Shown here: positions 1 to 8,313 of the stretch, one piece after another | How positions within the stretch are numbered: position 1 is the first letter of the stretch | How the letters are laid out: every line of letters begins with the position of its first letter | Source of the DNA: an uncultured Prevotellaceae bacterium | Lineage (GTDB): Bacteria; Bacteroidota; Bacteroidia; Bacteroidales; Bacteroidaceae | Assembly: GCA_902800435.1 (NCBI GenBank) | Contig: CADCEQ010000013.1 | Location: forward strand, 1 to 64,000 | DNA length: 64,000 bases | Reading direction: 5' to 3' | Made by a program: the position numbers and the translations under genes | The notes under the pieces: generated by a model | Told to the model about the DNA's origin: nothing | Database searches by the model: none | What the model saw: the letters and a program-made list of their open reading frames with translations, nothing else

Positions 1-262
1 TTCCAAAAGCATCCGGAAACATTCGAGACAAAAGTCTGCGTGACGGGGCAGCATCGGGAAATGCTGGACCAGGTATTGAGGATTTTCGATGTGACGCCGG
101 AGCATGACCTAAATATCATGAAACAAGGTCAGGACCTGTACGACGTGACTTCCCGTGTACTCCTTGGGATGCGCGATGTGTTGTATGAGGCGAAGCCGGA
201 TGTCGTCCTTGTTCATGGAGATACGACTACCTCGATGGCTGCGGCGATGGCAACGGCGGCTG
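1..262 (+). pseudogene. wecB: UDP-N-acetylglucosamine 2-epimerase, internal fragment
   Basis: The frame is open from base 1 (FQKHPETFETKVCVTGQHRE...) and shows typical UDP-GlcNAc 2-epimerase sequence: the TGQH(R)EM segment, the DVTPEHDLNIM segment and the conserved VLVHGDTTTSMAAA block. The family converts UDP-GlcNAc to UDP-ManNAc in the cytoplasm for surface polysaccharide synthesis. The protein start lies outside the window. The match stops dead after MATAA, around base 255-262, where family members continue with a FY.. I/VPVGHVEAGLRT segment. From there the DNA reads sensibly only on the other strand. The fragment is therefore cut on both sides. The first 250 bases also look less GC-rich than what follows. 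I read the right edge as an assembly mis-join or a rearrangement breakpoint, not as a natural gene end. Confidence 0.85.
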
Positions 263-480
263 TCAGGCCGGCAAGCCCCGCGATGGTCCACTTGGCGTCG
301 CACAGCAGCACGGCATAGGCGAGGGAAGGCACCAGGGCCAGCGGCAGGAGCGCGTCGCTGCGCCGGAAAGAAGCTACGGCTGCGGCCAGTCCCGTGAGCA
401 GGAGCGCCACCAGCAGGGCGCCGATCCAGGGCAGATGGAAGAACTGCACGATGAAATCCCCGAGATAGGCCGTGTCGCCC
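250..480 (-). pseudogene. DUF6057-type membrane protein, N-terminal fragment
   Basis: Reading the minus strand from about 480 to 250 gives AYLGDFIVQFFHLPWIGALL followed by hydrophobic helices. It resembles the N-terminal part of the large multi-pass Bacteroidetes DUF6057 proteins, where a PGGL..YLG(D/E)F..QFF...W.GAL motif precedes the second transmembrane segment. There is no start codon of its own and no natural end: it is fused in frame to the DUF5689 lipoprotein upstream and runs into antisense wecB downstream. The function of DUF6057 is unknown to me. The family call comes from memory of the motif and is moderately secure. The fused reading frame as a whole should not be treated as one protein. 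Confidence 0.5.
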
Positions 481-914
481 CAGGCGTCGGTGCCGAAGTA
501 GCCGCCGACGTAGAGCCCCTTCAGGTCGACGATGATTTCCTGACCTTCGGCCAGATAGCCGCTGATGCCGCTCTCGTTGACGGCGACGATGATGGCGCCC
601 GTCTCGTCCTGCATCATAAACTGCTTGTAGATGTTGCCTCGTATGTCGTTGGCCGTCACGCGTCCCTTGATTTTCAGGTCCTTGTCAACCAGCGCATTCT
701 GGTCGGTGGTGGCAAAGACGTTGGGATACATCTGCTTCAGCTGGGCAATGGTGACAATGTTGCTGTCGTCGATGCTGCTGTTGCCGTAGAGGCTTGCGCC
801 GTTGGGGGTATAGACATCCCACTCGGTGTCCTGGCAGGCCGCGAACAAAAGTGAAAAAGTTAAAAGGTAAAAAGGTAAAAGTGCCTTCTGCCTAATGCTT
901 ATCGTTGTTTTCAT
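465..914 (-). pseudogene. DUF5689-type exported lipoprotein, 3'-truncated
   Basis: The start at 914 gives a signal peptide ending in a lipobox (LLFAACQD, Cys27). A beta-rich domain follows, with the sequence features of DUF5689: IAQLKQMYP..., KIKGRVTANDIRGNIYKQFMMQDETGAIIVAVN and a later GLYVGGY. Such OB-like domains sit in surface lipoproteins of Bacteroidetes. The gene begins 16 nt after the TonB receptor at 931-3471 and must share its transcript; TonB receptor plus DUF5689 lipoprotein next to an exported nuclease is a recurrent arrangement. After about residue 138-150 the sequence changes into a membrane protein, so the C-terminal part is missing. The hydrophobic core of the signal peptide is encoded by a (CTTTTTACC)-type tandem repeat on the minus strand (about 851-890). 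Confidence 0.7.
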
Positions 915-930
915 AATGCTCCTCCTTTCT

Positions 931-3471
931 TTAGAATTGGTAGTTAATCAGCAGCATACCGTTGATGCCGTTGGCATAGAACTTACGCGGACTCTGCTGG
1001 AAGCGGTAGGCATTGTTGGTGCGCTCCTCCTCCTGCTTGGTGTCAAGTCGGTTCTGCTCCATACCGCCGGTACAGATCTTGATGTTGTTCAGGATGTTGG
1101 TCAGCATCAGGTTGAAGCCGATGCGGCGGCCCTGCTTCAGGCGGAACGTCTTGCCGATAGAGGCGTCGAGCATGAAGCCGCCGTCGCCCTTGCTCTGGTC
1201 GGGGCTGTCGAAGGTCTTCACACCGTTGACGAGGCTCTTGGGCACCTCGGTCTCGCGGCGCGAGATGGGTGCGAAGTACATATATATATTGTCGTAGTAG
1301 TTGCCGATGAGGTCGATATACCAGAAGTTCTTGTGGTAGGCCAGGTCGATGCTGAAGGCGTTCAGCGGGGTGCTACCCTCGCGCATGCCGTCGATGATAC
1401 AAAGCTCGTCGACGTAGGTGCCGCTGTTGGAGAGCAGCATGCGCATGTCGGCATTGTTGGTGTACTTGGCGTCGCTGACGGTGCCCAACAACTTGACGTT
1501 CAGCCACTCGGTAGCCCTGACGTTGGCTCCCAGCTCAACACCGTAGTACTTCTTCTGGATGTTCGACAGCGAGACGTAGGCAAACGAGCTCTCGATGTCG
1601 CTGTAGAAGAGGCTCTGCTCGGTGACATCCTTCAGTTCGGCGTAGTAGGCATTCAGGCTGAGGCTCAGCAGGGCGTTCTTCCACTGGTAGCCGAACTCGC
1701 CCGAGAAGATTTTCTCCTGCTTCAGATCCTTCACGAAGTCGTTGTTGATCTGTGCGGCAGCAAAGGATGTACGCGGAGTGGGGGTCTTCCACTCGTAGCC
1801 GATGCCGAGGGCGATGGCATGTCCCTTACCGATGTTGATATTGGCACCAGCCTTGCCGCCTCCATCGAGGAACTTGGCCGTGCCGCTCTTGCCGTAGCTG
1901 TTGTCGGCAGCCATACCGTTGCGCATCTTACCGTCGCGCTGCATGGTAGTGCCAGCCACGCGGCCCGAAACGAACAGGTGGGTGAACCGCAGGTCTTTCG
2001 AATAGGAAGCCCATGCCTGTGCCTTCTTGACGAGGATGTTATAGTCGTAGCCGAAGGTGTCGCCGACCTTTACCTCCTTGGGCGACGTGCCTTCGTTCAT
2101 GTCGTAGAAGACCTTCGGCGACAGCGAGCCGAAGTCCTTCAGGGCGTAGGTGTTGACGTTATGGAACTTGGCATTGCCCAGCAGGTCGTCCATCGTCTGG
2201 TAGTGCATGCCCGTGTTCGATGTCAGCTGCAGTCCGGCGTTCAGTGCCGAGCTGGTGGTCAGCTGCTTCTGCAGGTTCGTGGCCAGGTTGAACTGCAGCT
2301 GGTCGTCGTGGAAGCGCTGCACGTAGTACATGGCGTCCTGTCCCTCGGCGGCCATCAGACTGTTGGCGTAGTAGAGGCGGCCCCAGTTGATCTGGCGGTT
2401 GTCTTCCGAGGCGCTCAGGTAGTCGTAGGCGGCCTTCCAGTTCTCGTAGGCTGCTTCGTCGCGGAAGAGCGTGGCCTCGGAGTTCCAGACGTTGAAGTTG
2501 AAGCTCGGCATCAGCGAGTAGTAGTCAGGCTCGGGGTTCGTACCGCCGTTGTAGGCCAGTCGGCTGTTGCTGTACGTGGTATAGCGGCCGAGGAGCGTGG
2601 TGATGAGCTTCGTGTTGTCGTCAATCTTCCAGTCCCACGTCAACAGGGCGGCGGGCGAGAAGTCCTTCACGATGCGGGCGTTGCGCTTCTTGCCGTCCTG
2701 ATAACCCCAGTTGGGGTTGTAGTTGTGGGTGCCGGCTATCCAGTACATCTCGTCGGTGGCACCGCGCTGTGCACCTCGCTGCGTCGGATTGCCCCAGGTG
2801 ACCAATGATACGGAGTGCTGGTCGTTGATGATTTTCTCGGCTCCGAGGAAGTAGCTCAGCGAGTTGTACGACGTTCCCTCGATGGTACCGATGCCGTTAC
2901 CCCAGCGGTAGGTCAGGCTTCCGGTCAGCGCCCAGCCGTTCTCCATGACGCCCGAGTTGTAGGTGTACATGGCGCGCATGTTGTAGCTGCGGTTGGCCAG
3001 TGCAAGCGAGGCCCGCTGTCCTGTAGCGAAGCTCGACGGGCGGAAGTTGTAGTTGCCTGAGCCGCCGAGGGCACTCATCGAGTAGTTGTTGTCCTCGAAG
3101 GGCAGCGACGACTCGCGGTTGCGCGTCTGGTTGTTCAGTCCGCCCACGAAGGAGTAGCCAAACTGTCCTCGCTCAATGTCGTTCACAAGGTTGCCGTTGA
3201 TGTACATATCGGTGTACTGGGCATTGTACGCACGATACTTGAAGCGGGCCGGACTGAACCGGTAGCCCACCTCGTTGGCATACACATTCCGGTTGGAAGA
3301 GATGACCGTGATGTTCTGAGTCGCCGTCTCGTCATCTTCCAACTGCGCCTCAGTGAAGGTGAAAGCCGTCTCGTCCTGCAGCTCATGGACTACGGAGTCA
3401 ATAGGCTCCTGAGCCGCGGCGGCAGTGGTACAGCATAACCCCATCACTACTAATTTCAGCGTCTTTCTCAT
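931..3471 (-). CDS. TonB-dependent outer-membrane receptor
   Basis: 846 residues with an N-terminal signal peptide (cleavage expected near AAAAQEP). There is no carboxypeptidase-like N-terminal domain of the SusC kind. Long stretches of alternating aromatic/polar strands and a C-terminal aromatic residue (..INGMLLINYQF) are typical of a beta-barrel outer-membrane protein. Segments such as YANEVGYRFSPARFKYRAYNAQYTDMYINGNLVND look like the plug region. It is the first gene of a unit with the DUF5689 lipoprotein 16 nt downstream, and diverges from the exported EEP-fold enzyme at 3621. In related genomes this trio is kept together, which suggests import of a product released by the nuclease/phosphatase (nucleotide or phosphate); that is inference. 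A TAACTTTGC promoter lies 47 nt upstream. Confidence 0.85.
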   Translation of the reverse strand: MRKTLKLVVMGLCCTTAAAAQEPIDSVVHELQDETAFTFTEAQLEDDETATQNITVISSNRNVYANEVGYRFSPARFKYRAYNAQYTDMYINGNLVNDIERGQFGYSFVGGLNNQTRNRESSLPFEDNNYSMSALGGSGNYNFRPSSFATGQRASLALANRSYNMRAMYTYNSGVMENGWALTGSLTYRWGNGIGTIEGTSYNSLSYFLGAEKIINDQHSVSLVTWGNPTQRGAQRGATDEMYWIAGTHNYNPNWGYQDGKKRNARIVKDFSPAALLTWDWKIDDNTKLITTLLGRYTTYSNSRLAYNGGTNPEPDYYSLMPSFNFNVWNSEATLFRDEAAYENWKAAYDYLSASEDNRQINWGRLYYANSLMAAEGQDAMYYVQRFHDDQLQFNLATNLQKQLTTSSALNAGLQLTSNTGMHYQTMDDLLGNAKFHNVNTYALKDFGSLSPKVFYDMNEGTSPKEVKVGDTFGYDYNILVKKAQAWASYSKDLRFTHLFVSGRVAGTTMQRDGKMRNGMAADNSYGKSGTAKFLDGGGKAGANINIGKGHAIALGIGYEWKTPTPRTSFAAAQINNDFVKDLKQEKIFSGEFGYQWKNALLSLSLNAYYAELKDVTEQSLFYSDIESSFAYVSLSNIQKKYYGVELGANVRATEWLNVKLLGTVSDAKYTNNADMRMLLSNSGTYVDELCIIDGMREGSTPLNAFSIDLAYHKNFWYIDLIGNYYDNIYMYFAPISRRETEVPKSLVNGVKTFDSPDQSKGDGGFMLDASIGKTFRLKQGRRIGFNLMLTNILNNIKICTGGMEQNRLDTKQEEERTNNAYRFQQSPRKFYANGINGMLLINYQF

Positions 3472-3517
3472 AGGATGTCGTTTTTGCGGTTATTGTAATA
3501 TTTCTCGTTCTTTGAGG

Positions 3518-3526
3518 GCAAAGTTA
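3518..3526 (-). promoter_or_regulatory. -7 box of the TonB receptor gene
   Basis: Minus-strand TAACTTTGC, an exact fit to the Bacteroidetes -7 consensus TAnnTTTG, about 47 nt before the ATG at 3471. With the box at 3590 it makes this a divergent promoter region. Confidence 0.7.
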
Positions 3527-3589
3527 CGAAAAAAACGTGAGCCGACAAAACTTTTTCGGAAAAAGTATCACCATTTCCGAAAAAAACAT

Positions 3590-3598
3590 TATCTTTGC
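3590..3598 (+). promoter_or_regulatory. -7 box of the EEP-family enzyme gene
   Basis: Plus-strand TATCTTTGC ending 22 nt before the ATG at 3621. I see no clear TTTG at the -33 position. Confidence 0.65.
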
Positions 3599-3620
3599 AC
3601 AGATTTATTACTGACCGACT

Positions 3621-4673
3621 ATGAAAAGAAGCATGACATTCCTGGTGTTCGTCCTGCTATTGGCAACGAGCACAACCCGCGCCCAGACGCGGTATTCGGT
3701 TTATGGTATAGGGTTCTATAATCTGGAGAACCTCTTCGACACCGAGCACGACGCCGGTAAGAACGACTATGAGTATCTGCCCGACGGCACTAACAAGTGG
3801 ACAGAGCTGAAGTATAACAGCAAGCTGAAGAACATGTCGCGCGTGCTCTCCGAGATGGGCACCGACTGGCTGCCTGAAGTGGGATGTGCCGCCATCGGCG
3901 TCAGCGAGGTCGAGAATGCCAGATGTCTGACCGACCTCTGCAACCAGCCGCCGCTGAAGGCCAAGAACTTCAAGTTCGTCCACATCGAGGGTCCCGACCA
4001 GCGCGGCGTTGACTGTGCCCTGCTTTACAACCCGTCGCTCTTCCGCGTGCGCAGCCAGGAGCTCGTACCTTATGTATATACACAGGCCAAGGACGCCGGA
4101 CGTGCCACCCGTGGATTCCTCCTGGTGAACGGTGTGCTGGCTGGCGAGAACGTGTCTATCATCGTCTGCCACCTGCCGTCACGCGGTGCCGAGTCGTTCT
4201 ATCGTGAAGAAGGCGGCCGACAGGTCCGTGAACTGAAGGAGCGGATACAAAGGGAAGACCCCAATGTCAAGATCATCATCATGGGCGACATGAACGACGA
4301 CCCTCAGGACAAGTCGATGGCCGTGGCCCTCGGTGCCAAGCGTAAGATTAAGGATGTGCCGAAAAACGGTCTCTACAACCCGTGGTGGGACGTGCTGGCT
4401 TCGGGAACGGGCACCCTGCAGTATGACGGCAAGTGGAACCTGTTCGACCAGATTATCCTGAGCCAGAACCTGCTGCACCAGGAAGGGACCAACGACTACA
4501 ACACGCTGAAACTGAGAAGACATCAGATATTCCGCCGCGACTACCTCTTCCAGAAGGACGGCCGCTACAAGGGCAACACCCTGCGTACGCATGCCGGCGG
4601 TGTCTGGCTCAACGGCTATAGCGACCACCTGCCCACCGTGGTCTACCTGATGAAGGAACAGCGGCAACGATAA
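3621..4673 (+). CDS. Exported endonuclease/exonuclease/phosphatase-family protein
   Basis: 350 residues with a signal peptide (MKRSMTFLVFVLLLATSTTRAQ). All EEP-fold landmarks are present in order: YGIGFYNLENLFDT (metal-binding Asn), the ISEVEN-like SEVEN acidic motif after GVS, GVDCALLYNP, the VCHLPSRG core His, IIMGDMNDDP (metal Asp/Asn) and a terminal GYSDHLPTV Asp-His pair. The family uses a divalent metal to cut phosphodiesters in DNA, RNA or phospho-compounds. Here it should act in the periplasm or outside the cell. It diverges from the TonB receptor/DUF5689 pair, a pairing that suggests extracellular nucleic-acid or phosphate scavenging. The exact substrate cannot be read from sequence. 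The next gene follows 37 nt later, across a hexamer repeat. Confidence 0.88.
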   Translation: MKRSMTFLVFVLLLATSTTRAQTRYSVYGIGFYNLENLFDTEHDAGKNDYEYLPDGTNKWTELKYNSKLKNMSRVLSEMGTDWLPEVGCAAIGVSEVENARCLTDLCNQPPLKAKNFKFVHIEGPDQRGVDCALLYNPSLFRVRSQELVPYVYTQAKDAGRATRGFLLVNGVLAGENVSIIVCHLPSRGAESFYREEGGRQVRELKERIQREDPNVKIIIMGDMNDDPQDKSMAVALGAKRKIKDVPKNGLYNPWWDVLASGTGTLQYDGKWNLFDQIILSQNLLHQEGTNDYNTLKLRRHQIFRRDYLFQKDGRYKGNTLRTHAGGVWLNGYSDHLPTVVYLMKEQRQR

Positions 4674-4710
4674 CGCTAACGATAACCCTAACGGAAACAA
4701 TAACGAAAAC
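4671..4710 (+). repeat. AACGNT-type hexamer array before the GH128-like gene
   Basis: The whole 37-nt gap between two genes is made of degenerate hexamers AACGAT, AACGCT, AACGAT, AACCCT, AACGGA, AACAAT, AACGAA and runs straight into the ATG at 4711. The same hexamer family recurs near the 3' end of that gene (8173-8213) and inside the next gene (8766-8796). Confidence 0.85.
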
Positions 4711-7700
4711 ATGAGAAGAATACTAACTACTTTGCTGCTGGCATCAGTGACCTTCACGATGTCAGTAGCTGCTAATAAGCGAACCACTGTAACGCAGGTG
4801 ACGGAAGCAGTAACACTGACTGAAGATGTGGACTATATCATCTCGTCAGCAACGCCCTTCGCCGAAGGGGCATCCGTCGACATCGTCAACACCGACCACG
4901 CCGTGATCATCCTGAACGCCGTGAAGCCCTCGGCAGCCATCAAGATGCTGGCCAACTACGTGAAGATTAATGGTGTCAAGGCTGCAAACAACAACAACTG
5001 CCAGGTTAAGATCTACAACCGTGGTGCCATCATCCTGCCCTACGGCAACAGCGCCAAGCCGCTGACCGTCTACTCGGAGCCCGACTTCGGCGGCACGGCT
5101 GTCAATGACTTCGGCACAGAGAACAGCGGCGGCTACATGAACACCCTCACAGCGGCCAAGCTGAACAACAAGATACGCTCGTTCAAGCTGAAGCGCGGCT
5201 ATATGGTCACCTTCTCAACACTGCCCAGCGGTCGCGGCTACAGCCGCTGCTTCATTGCCGCCGACAAGGATGTTGAGATGGCTTCGCTGCCCGATGTGCT
5301 CGACCAGCGCATCTCGTCCTATCGCGTTTTTAAGTGGTACGACACGGGAAAGAAACAGCTGGCCAACAACACGCAAACCGCCGCACTTTCTGCCCTCAAC
5401 GTGCAGAGCTGCTACGACTGGGGGCAGGGCAACGGCAGTCTGCTGCCCGACTATGAGTGGGTGCCCAACCATATCTATGAGGACTGGCCGTCGTCGGCCA
5501 CCATCGTCGGTACCGCGCAGTCGCCCCACACAAAGAACAACCACGAGCCGCGCAACTCGTCCGACGACCACCCGCAGGACTTGGCTACCATCCTTGGCAA
5601 CTGGGAGAACATGATGCGCACCGGCCTGCGTCTCTGCTCGCCGGCCTCATGGGACGGCAGCGACTATGACAACGCAACGGGCTTCCTGGCTGAATTTCTG
5701 GACTCTATCGATGCGCGCGGATGGCGTTGCGACATCATTGACCTGCATTGCTACTGGCCTGAGAACAAGTTCAATAACATCCACAACTGGAGCGATAAGT
5801 ACAAGCGCCCGATATGGATTTCAGAGTGGTGCTGGGGCGCTTCGTGGAGCAATAACGGCTCCTTTGCCAGCGGAACCACCGAGGCCCAGGTGAAGGCTGC
5901 CCTGCAGCGCATCTGCTCCAACCTGAACAACTGGAACTACGTGGAGCGCTACTACTATTGGAACAGCGAGCGCGACCCGTCGAAACTCTACAAAGACGGC
6001 AAGCTGACGCCTGCCGGCGAATACTATGCCTCGATGAACTCCGGCTTGGGCTACAACGGCAGGTACGATTTCGTGCCCACCACGCCGCGTCAGTATGCGC
6101 CCTCAGCCTTCTCGGTGACGGTTGCCGACGGCACGGCCACCGTCAAGTGGCGCGACCAGAACGGCGAGTACAACCAGCTGATGCAACTGGAGCGCAAGCT
6201 GAAGGGCGGACAGTGGGAACTGCTGGCCGACATCGAGCAGAAGGAGCAGGCCTCCAGCTACACCTACAAGGACGCGAATGCCCCCGAGGGTGCCCAGTAC
6301 CGCCTGCACCTGATTGACCTCAACGGAACAAGCTACTACACAAATAACGACATGGATGCCGGCGACGCCGTGCAGACCACTGAAGGCGAGACGCGCTACG
6401 TCGGCGGCAACCTGCTGACGAATGGCGACTTCGACCTCGGCACGCTCGACTGGACGGCTGGCACGGGTGCCGCCATCGGTCAGCCTTACTTCCAGGTGGT
6501 GCACGTCGGCGGCATCGACGGTGGCAGCTACCTGCAGACCTACGGCTCGGCGGCTATGAACACCGTGCAGTCGCTGAAGCGCTATGTCGCCGTGCAGCCC
6601 AATACCGACTACATCTTCCGCTGTGCCTCGCGCAACGGCGGCAGCAACCAGCAGCTGAACCTTAGTGCCGACGACAAGTCGGCTGGCTCGCTCGTGACGC
6701 GTCTGAAGAACACTTCCGACTGGAACATGCAGTCGGTGACCTTCAACAGCGGCGACAAGAACTACGTGCTCATCGCCTTCAACACGCTGCAGGCCAAAGC
6801 ACAGTTCGACAAGATGGAGCTGCGACAGCTCTTCACCACCCGCAACGAGGCTGTGGCCGACGGCTTGGAGAAACTGCGCATAGAGGCAAAGGCTGTCATG
6901 GCCTACAACGCCGCACCCGAGCTGGCTGCGCTGAACACTGAACTGCAGCAGCGCTTAGACGCTCTTACCACGGCTGACGACGAAGCCCTGACTCAGGGCA
7001 AGACCGCCATCGCCGGACTGCTGCAGGCACTTACCGATTGTGCGGCCATCGACTCGCTGAACACTATCTATAGCGCCCTTGCCGCTGCAGAAGTTAATTT
7101 GCGTGCCTTGGAGGAGAATATTCCCTACAGTGCGGCTGCTTACCGCAAGTATCGTATGGAGCTTCAGGAGGCTGTTGACGAATACCGTTTCATCGACGCT
7201 GAGGTGCAGCCGCAGTCGCCCTCGTTCGCCAGCGACAAGGGCTGGGAGACGAAGGTCGGCACCTACACCGGCGGCGACCAGCGCACCAACACCTACGGCG
7301 GCAAGAACTGCTGGAATGCCTGGTGGGCAAACGTCAACGCCTCCGTCGGCGCCAAGCAGACGATGGCCATCCGCCAGAAAATAGAAAAGCTGCCCGAAGG
7401 CCTCTATGCCTTAGAGTGCAAGGGCTCGACGCAGCACTACTGCGTGACCGACCAGCACGGCTACCTTATTTATAATAATGAGACGCTCGTCACGCCGCCG
7501 CTCACCGCCGACTACATGGACCTGCCCACCGTCGGCAACATCTGGCAGACGCTGACCACGCCCCCCGTCTATGTCGAGGACGGCGGCACCGTCACCATCG
7601 GTTTCCAAGGCTCTAAGGAGGGCGCAGTCAACAATGCCTGGCACCCCTTCGGCGAGACGGGCAACAACGGCGACCGCCGCGAAGGCTGGTGGTGCGCGAC

Positions 7701-8313
7701 CGATTTCCGTCTGCTCTATCACCCGATGAAGAAGATGACCACCACTACCGGACTGTGGGGCACCGTCTGTCTGCCTTATGCCTACGACGTGCCCGCCGGT
7801 GCCAAGTTCTACCAGATTGCCGGTATTCTGAAGGACCACTCGAAAATCTGCTTGGAGGAAATCAGCGGCCCGACCGTCGAGGCCGGCAAGCCCGTCATCT
7901 TCCTGGCAGAGGCCGACCGGCTGATATTCAGCGAATATGGCGAGAAGGTGAAGTCGCCCAGCAACTACAAGAACGAGAACAACCTGCGCGGCTTCTTCGA
8001 GGCTACGGGTAAGGCTCCCGTCGATTCATACGTGCTGATGGGCGACACTTGGTGCCGCGTGGTATCGACGCGCCCAGCCCTTGTCTCCTACGAAGCCATC
8101 ATCTACAAGCTCGACGACATGACCGAGCTCGACAGCTGGGCAGGCATGACGATGCCCATCACCGATAGCGACTATACTAACGTTAACGTTAACCTTAACG
8201 ATAACGAGAACGCTGGCGCTGCCTATACGCTGGGCGGTCAGCGAGCCACGGGAAAGCGCGGCATCGTCATCGAGACCAAGGGCGGAAAGGCACGCAAGGT
8301 CGTTAGGCGATAG
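4711..8313 (+). CDS. Multidomain secreted glycoside hydrolase, GH128/Asl1-like
   Basis: 1200 residues with a signal peptide (cleavage near SVAA/NK). Residues about 25-190 form a beta-rich N-terminal domain. Residues about 195-445 look like the GH128/Asl1 TIM barrel: CYDWG near the start, candidate acid/base Glu279 in NNHEP, the DIIDLHCYWPE strand and candidate nucleophile Glu372 in WISEWCWG. A fibronectin-like domain (about 455-565), a CBM-like jelly roll beginning NLLTNGDFDLG (about 575-705), a helical linker (about 710-800) and a GGDQR...CWNAWW module (about 830-1010) follow. A C-terminal LGGQR...GKARKVVRR module resembles Prevotella surface/secretion tails. GH128 enzymes cut beta-1,3-glucan; the substrate here is inferred only. 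The translated hexamer repeat NVNVNLNDNENA links the last two parts. The 3' end overlaps the convergent antiporter gene by 11 bp. Confidence 0.75.
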   Translation: MRRILTTLLLASVTFTMSVAANKRTTVTQVTEAVTLTEDVDYIISSATPFAEGASVDIVNTDHAVIILNAVKPSAAIKMLANYVKINGVKAANNNNCQVKIYNRGAIILPYGNSAKPLTVYSEPDFGGTAVNDFGTENSGGYMNTLTAAKLNNKIRSFKLKRGYMVTFSTLPSGRGYSRCFIAADKDVEMASLPDVLDQRISSYRVFKWYDTGKKQLANNTQTAALSALNVQSCYDWGQGNGSLLPDYEWVPNHIYEDWPSSATIVGTAQSPHTKNNHEPRNSSDDHPQDLATILGNWENMMRTGLRLCSPASWDGSDYDNATGFLAEFLDSIDARGWRCDIIDLHCYWPENKFNNIHNWSDKYKRPIWISEWCWGASWSNNGSFASGTTEAQVKAALQRICSNLNNWNYVERYYYWNSERDPSKLYKDGKLTPAGEYYASMNSGLGYNGRYDFVPTTPRQYAPSAFSVTVADGTATVKWRDQNGEYNQLMQLERKLKGGQWELLADIEQKEQASSYTYKDANAPEGAQYRLHLIDLNGTSYYTNNDMDAGDAVQTTEGETRYVGGNLLTNGDFDLGTLDWTAGTGAAIGQPYFQVVHVGGIDGGSYLQTYGSAAMNTVQSLKRYVAVQPNTDYIFRCASRNGGSNQQLNLSADDKSAGSLVTRLKNTSDWNMQSVTFNSGDKNYVLIAFNTLQAKAQFDKMELRQLFTTRNEAVADGLEKLRIEAKAVMAYNAAPELAALNTELQQRLDALTTADDEALTQGKTAIAGLLQALTDCAAIDSLNTIYSALAAAEVNLRALEENIPYSAAAYRKYRMELQEAVDEYRFIDAEVQPQSPSFASDKGWETKVGTYTGGDQRTNTYGGKNCWNAWWANVNASVGAKQTMAIRQKIEKLPEGLYALECKGSTQHYCVTDQHGYLIYNNETLVTPPLTADYMDLPTVGNIWQTLTTPPVYVEDGGTVTIGFQGSKEGAVNNAWHPFGETGNNGDRREGWWCATDFRLLYHPMKKMTTTTGLWGTVCLPYAYDVPAGAKFYQIAGILKDHSKICLEEISGPTVEAGKPVIFLAEADRLIFSEYGEKVKSPSNYKNENNLRGFFEATGKAPVDSYVLMGDTWCRVVSTRPALVSYEAIIYKLDDMTELDSWAGMTMPITDSDYTNVNVNLNDNENAGAAYTLGGQRATGKRGIVIETKGGKARKVVRR
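8173..8213 (+). repeat. In-frame AACGNT hexamer array
   Basis: Hexamers AACGTT, AACGTT, AACCTT, AACGAT, AACGAG, AACGCT are translated as alternating Asn (NVNVNLNDNENA) just before the C-terminal module of the GH128-like protein. It is the same repeat family as in the gap upstream of the gene. Confidence 0.85.

Noticed and set aside
895..2808. Long open frame (637 codons) on the plus strand opposite the TonB receptor
   Set aside because: It is the antisense shadow of a clear receptor gene; its Val/Leu/Ala-rich product has no domain or signal peptide and no promoter box precedes it.
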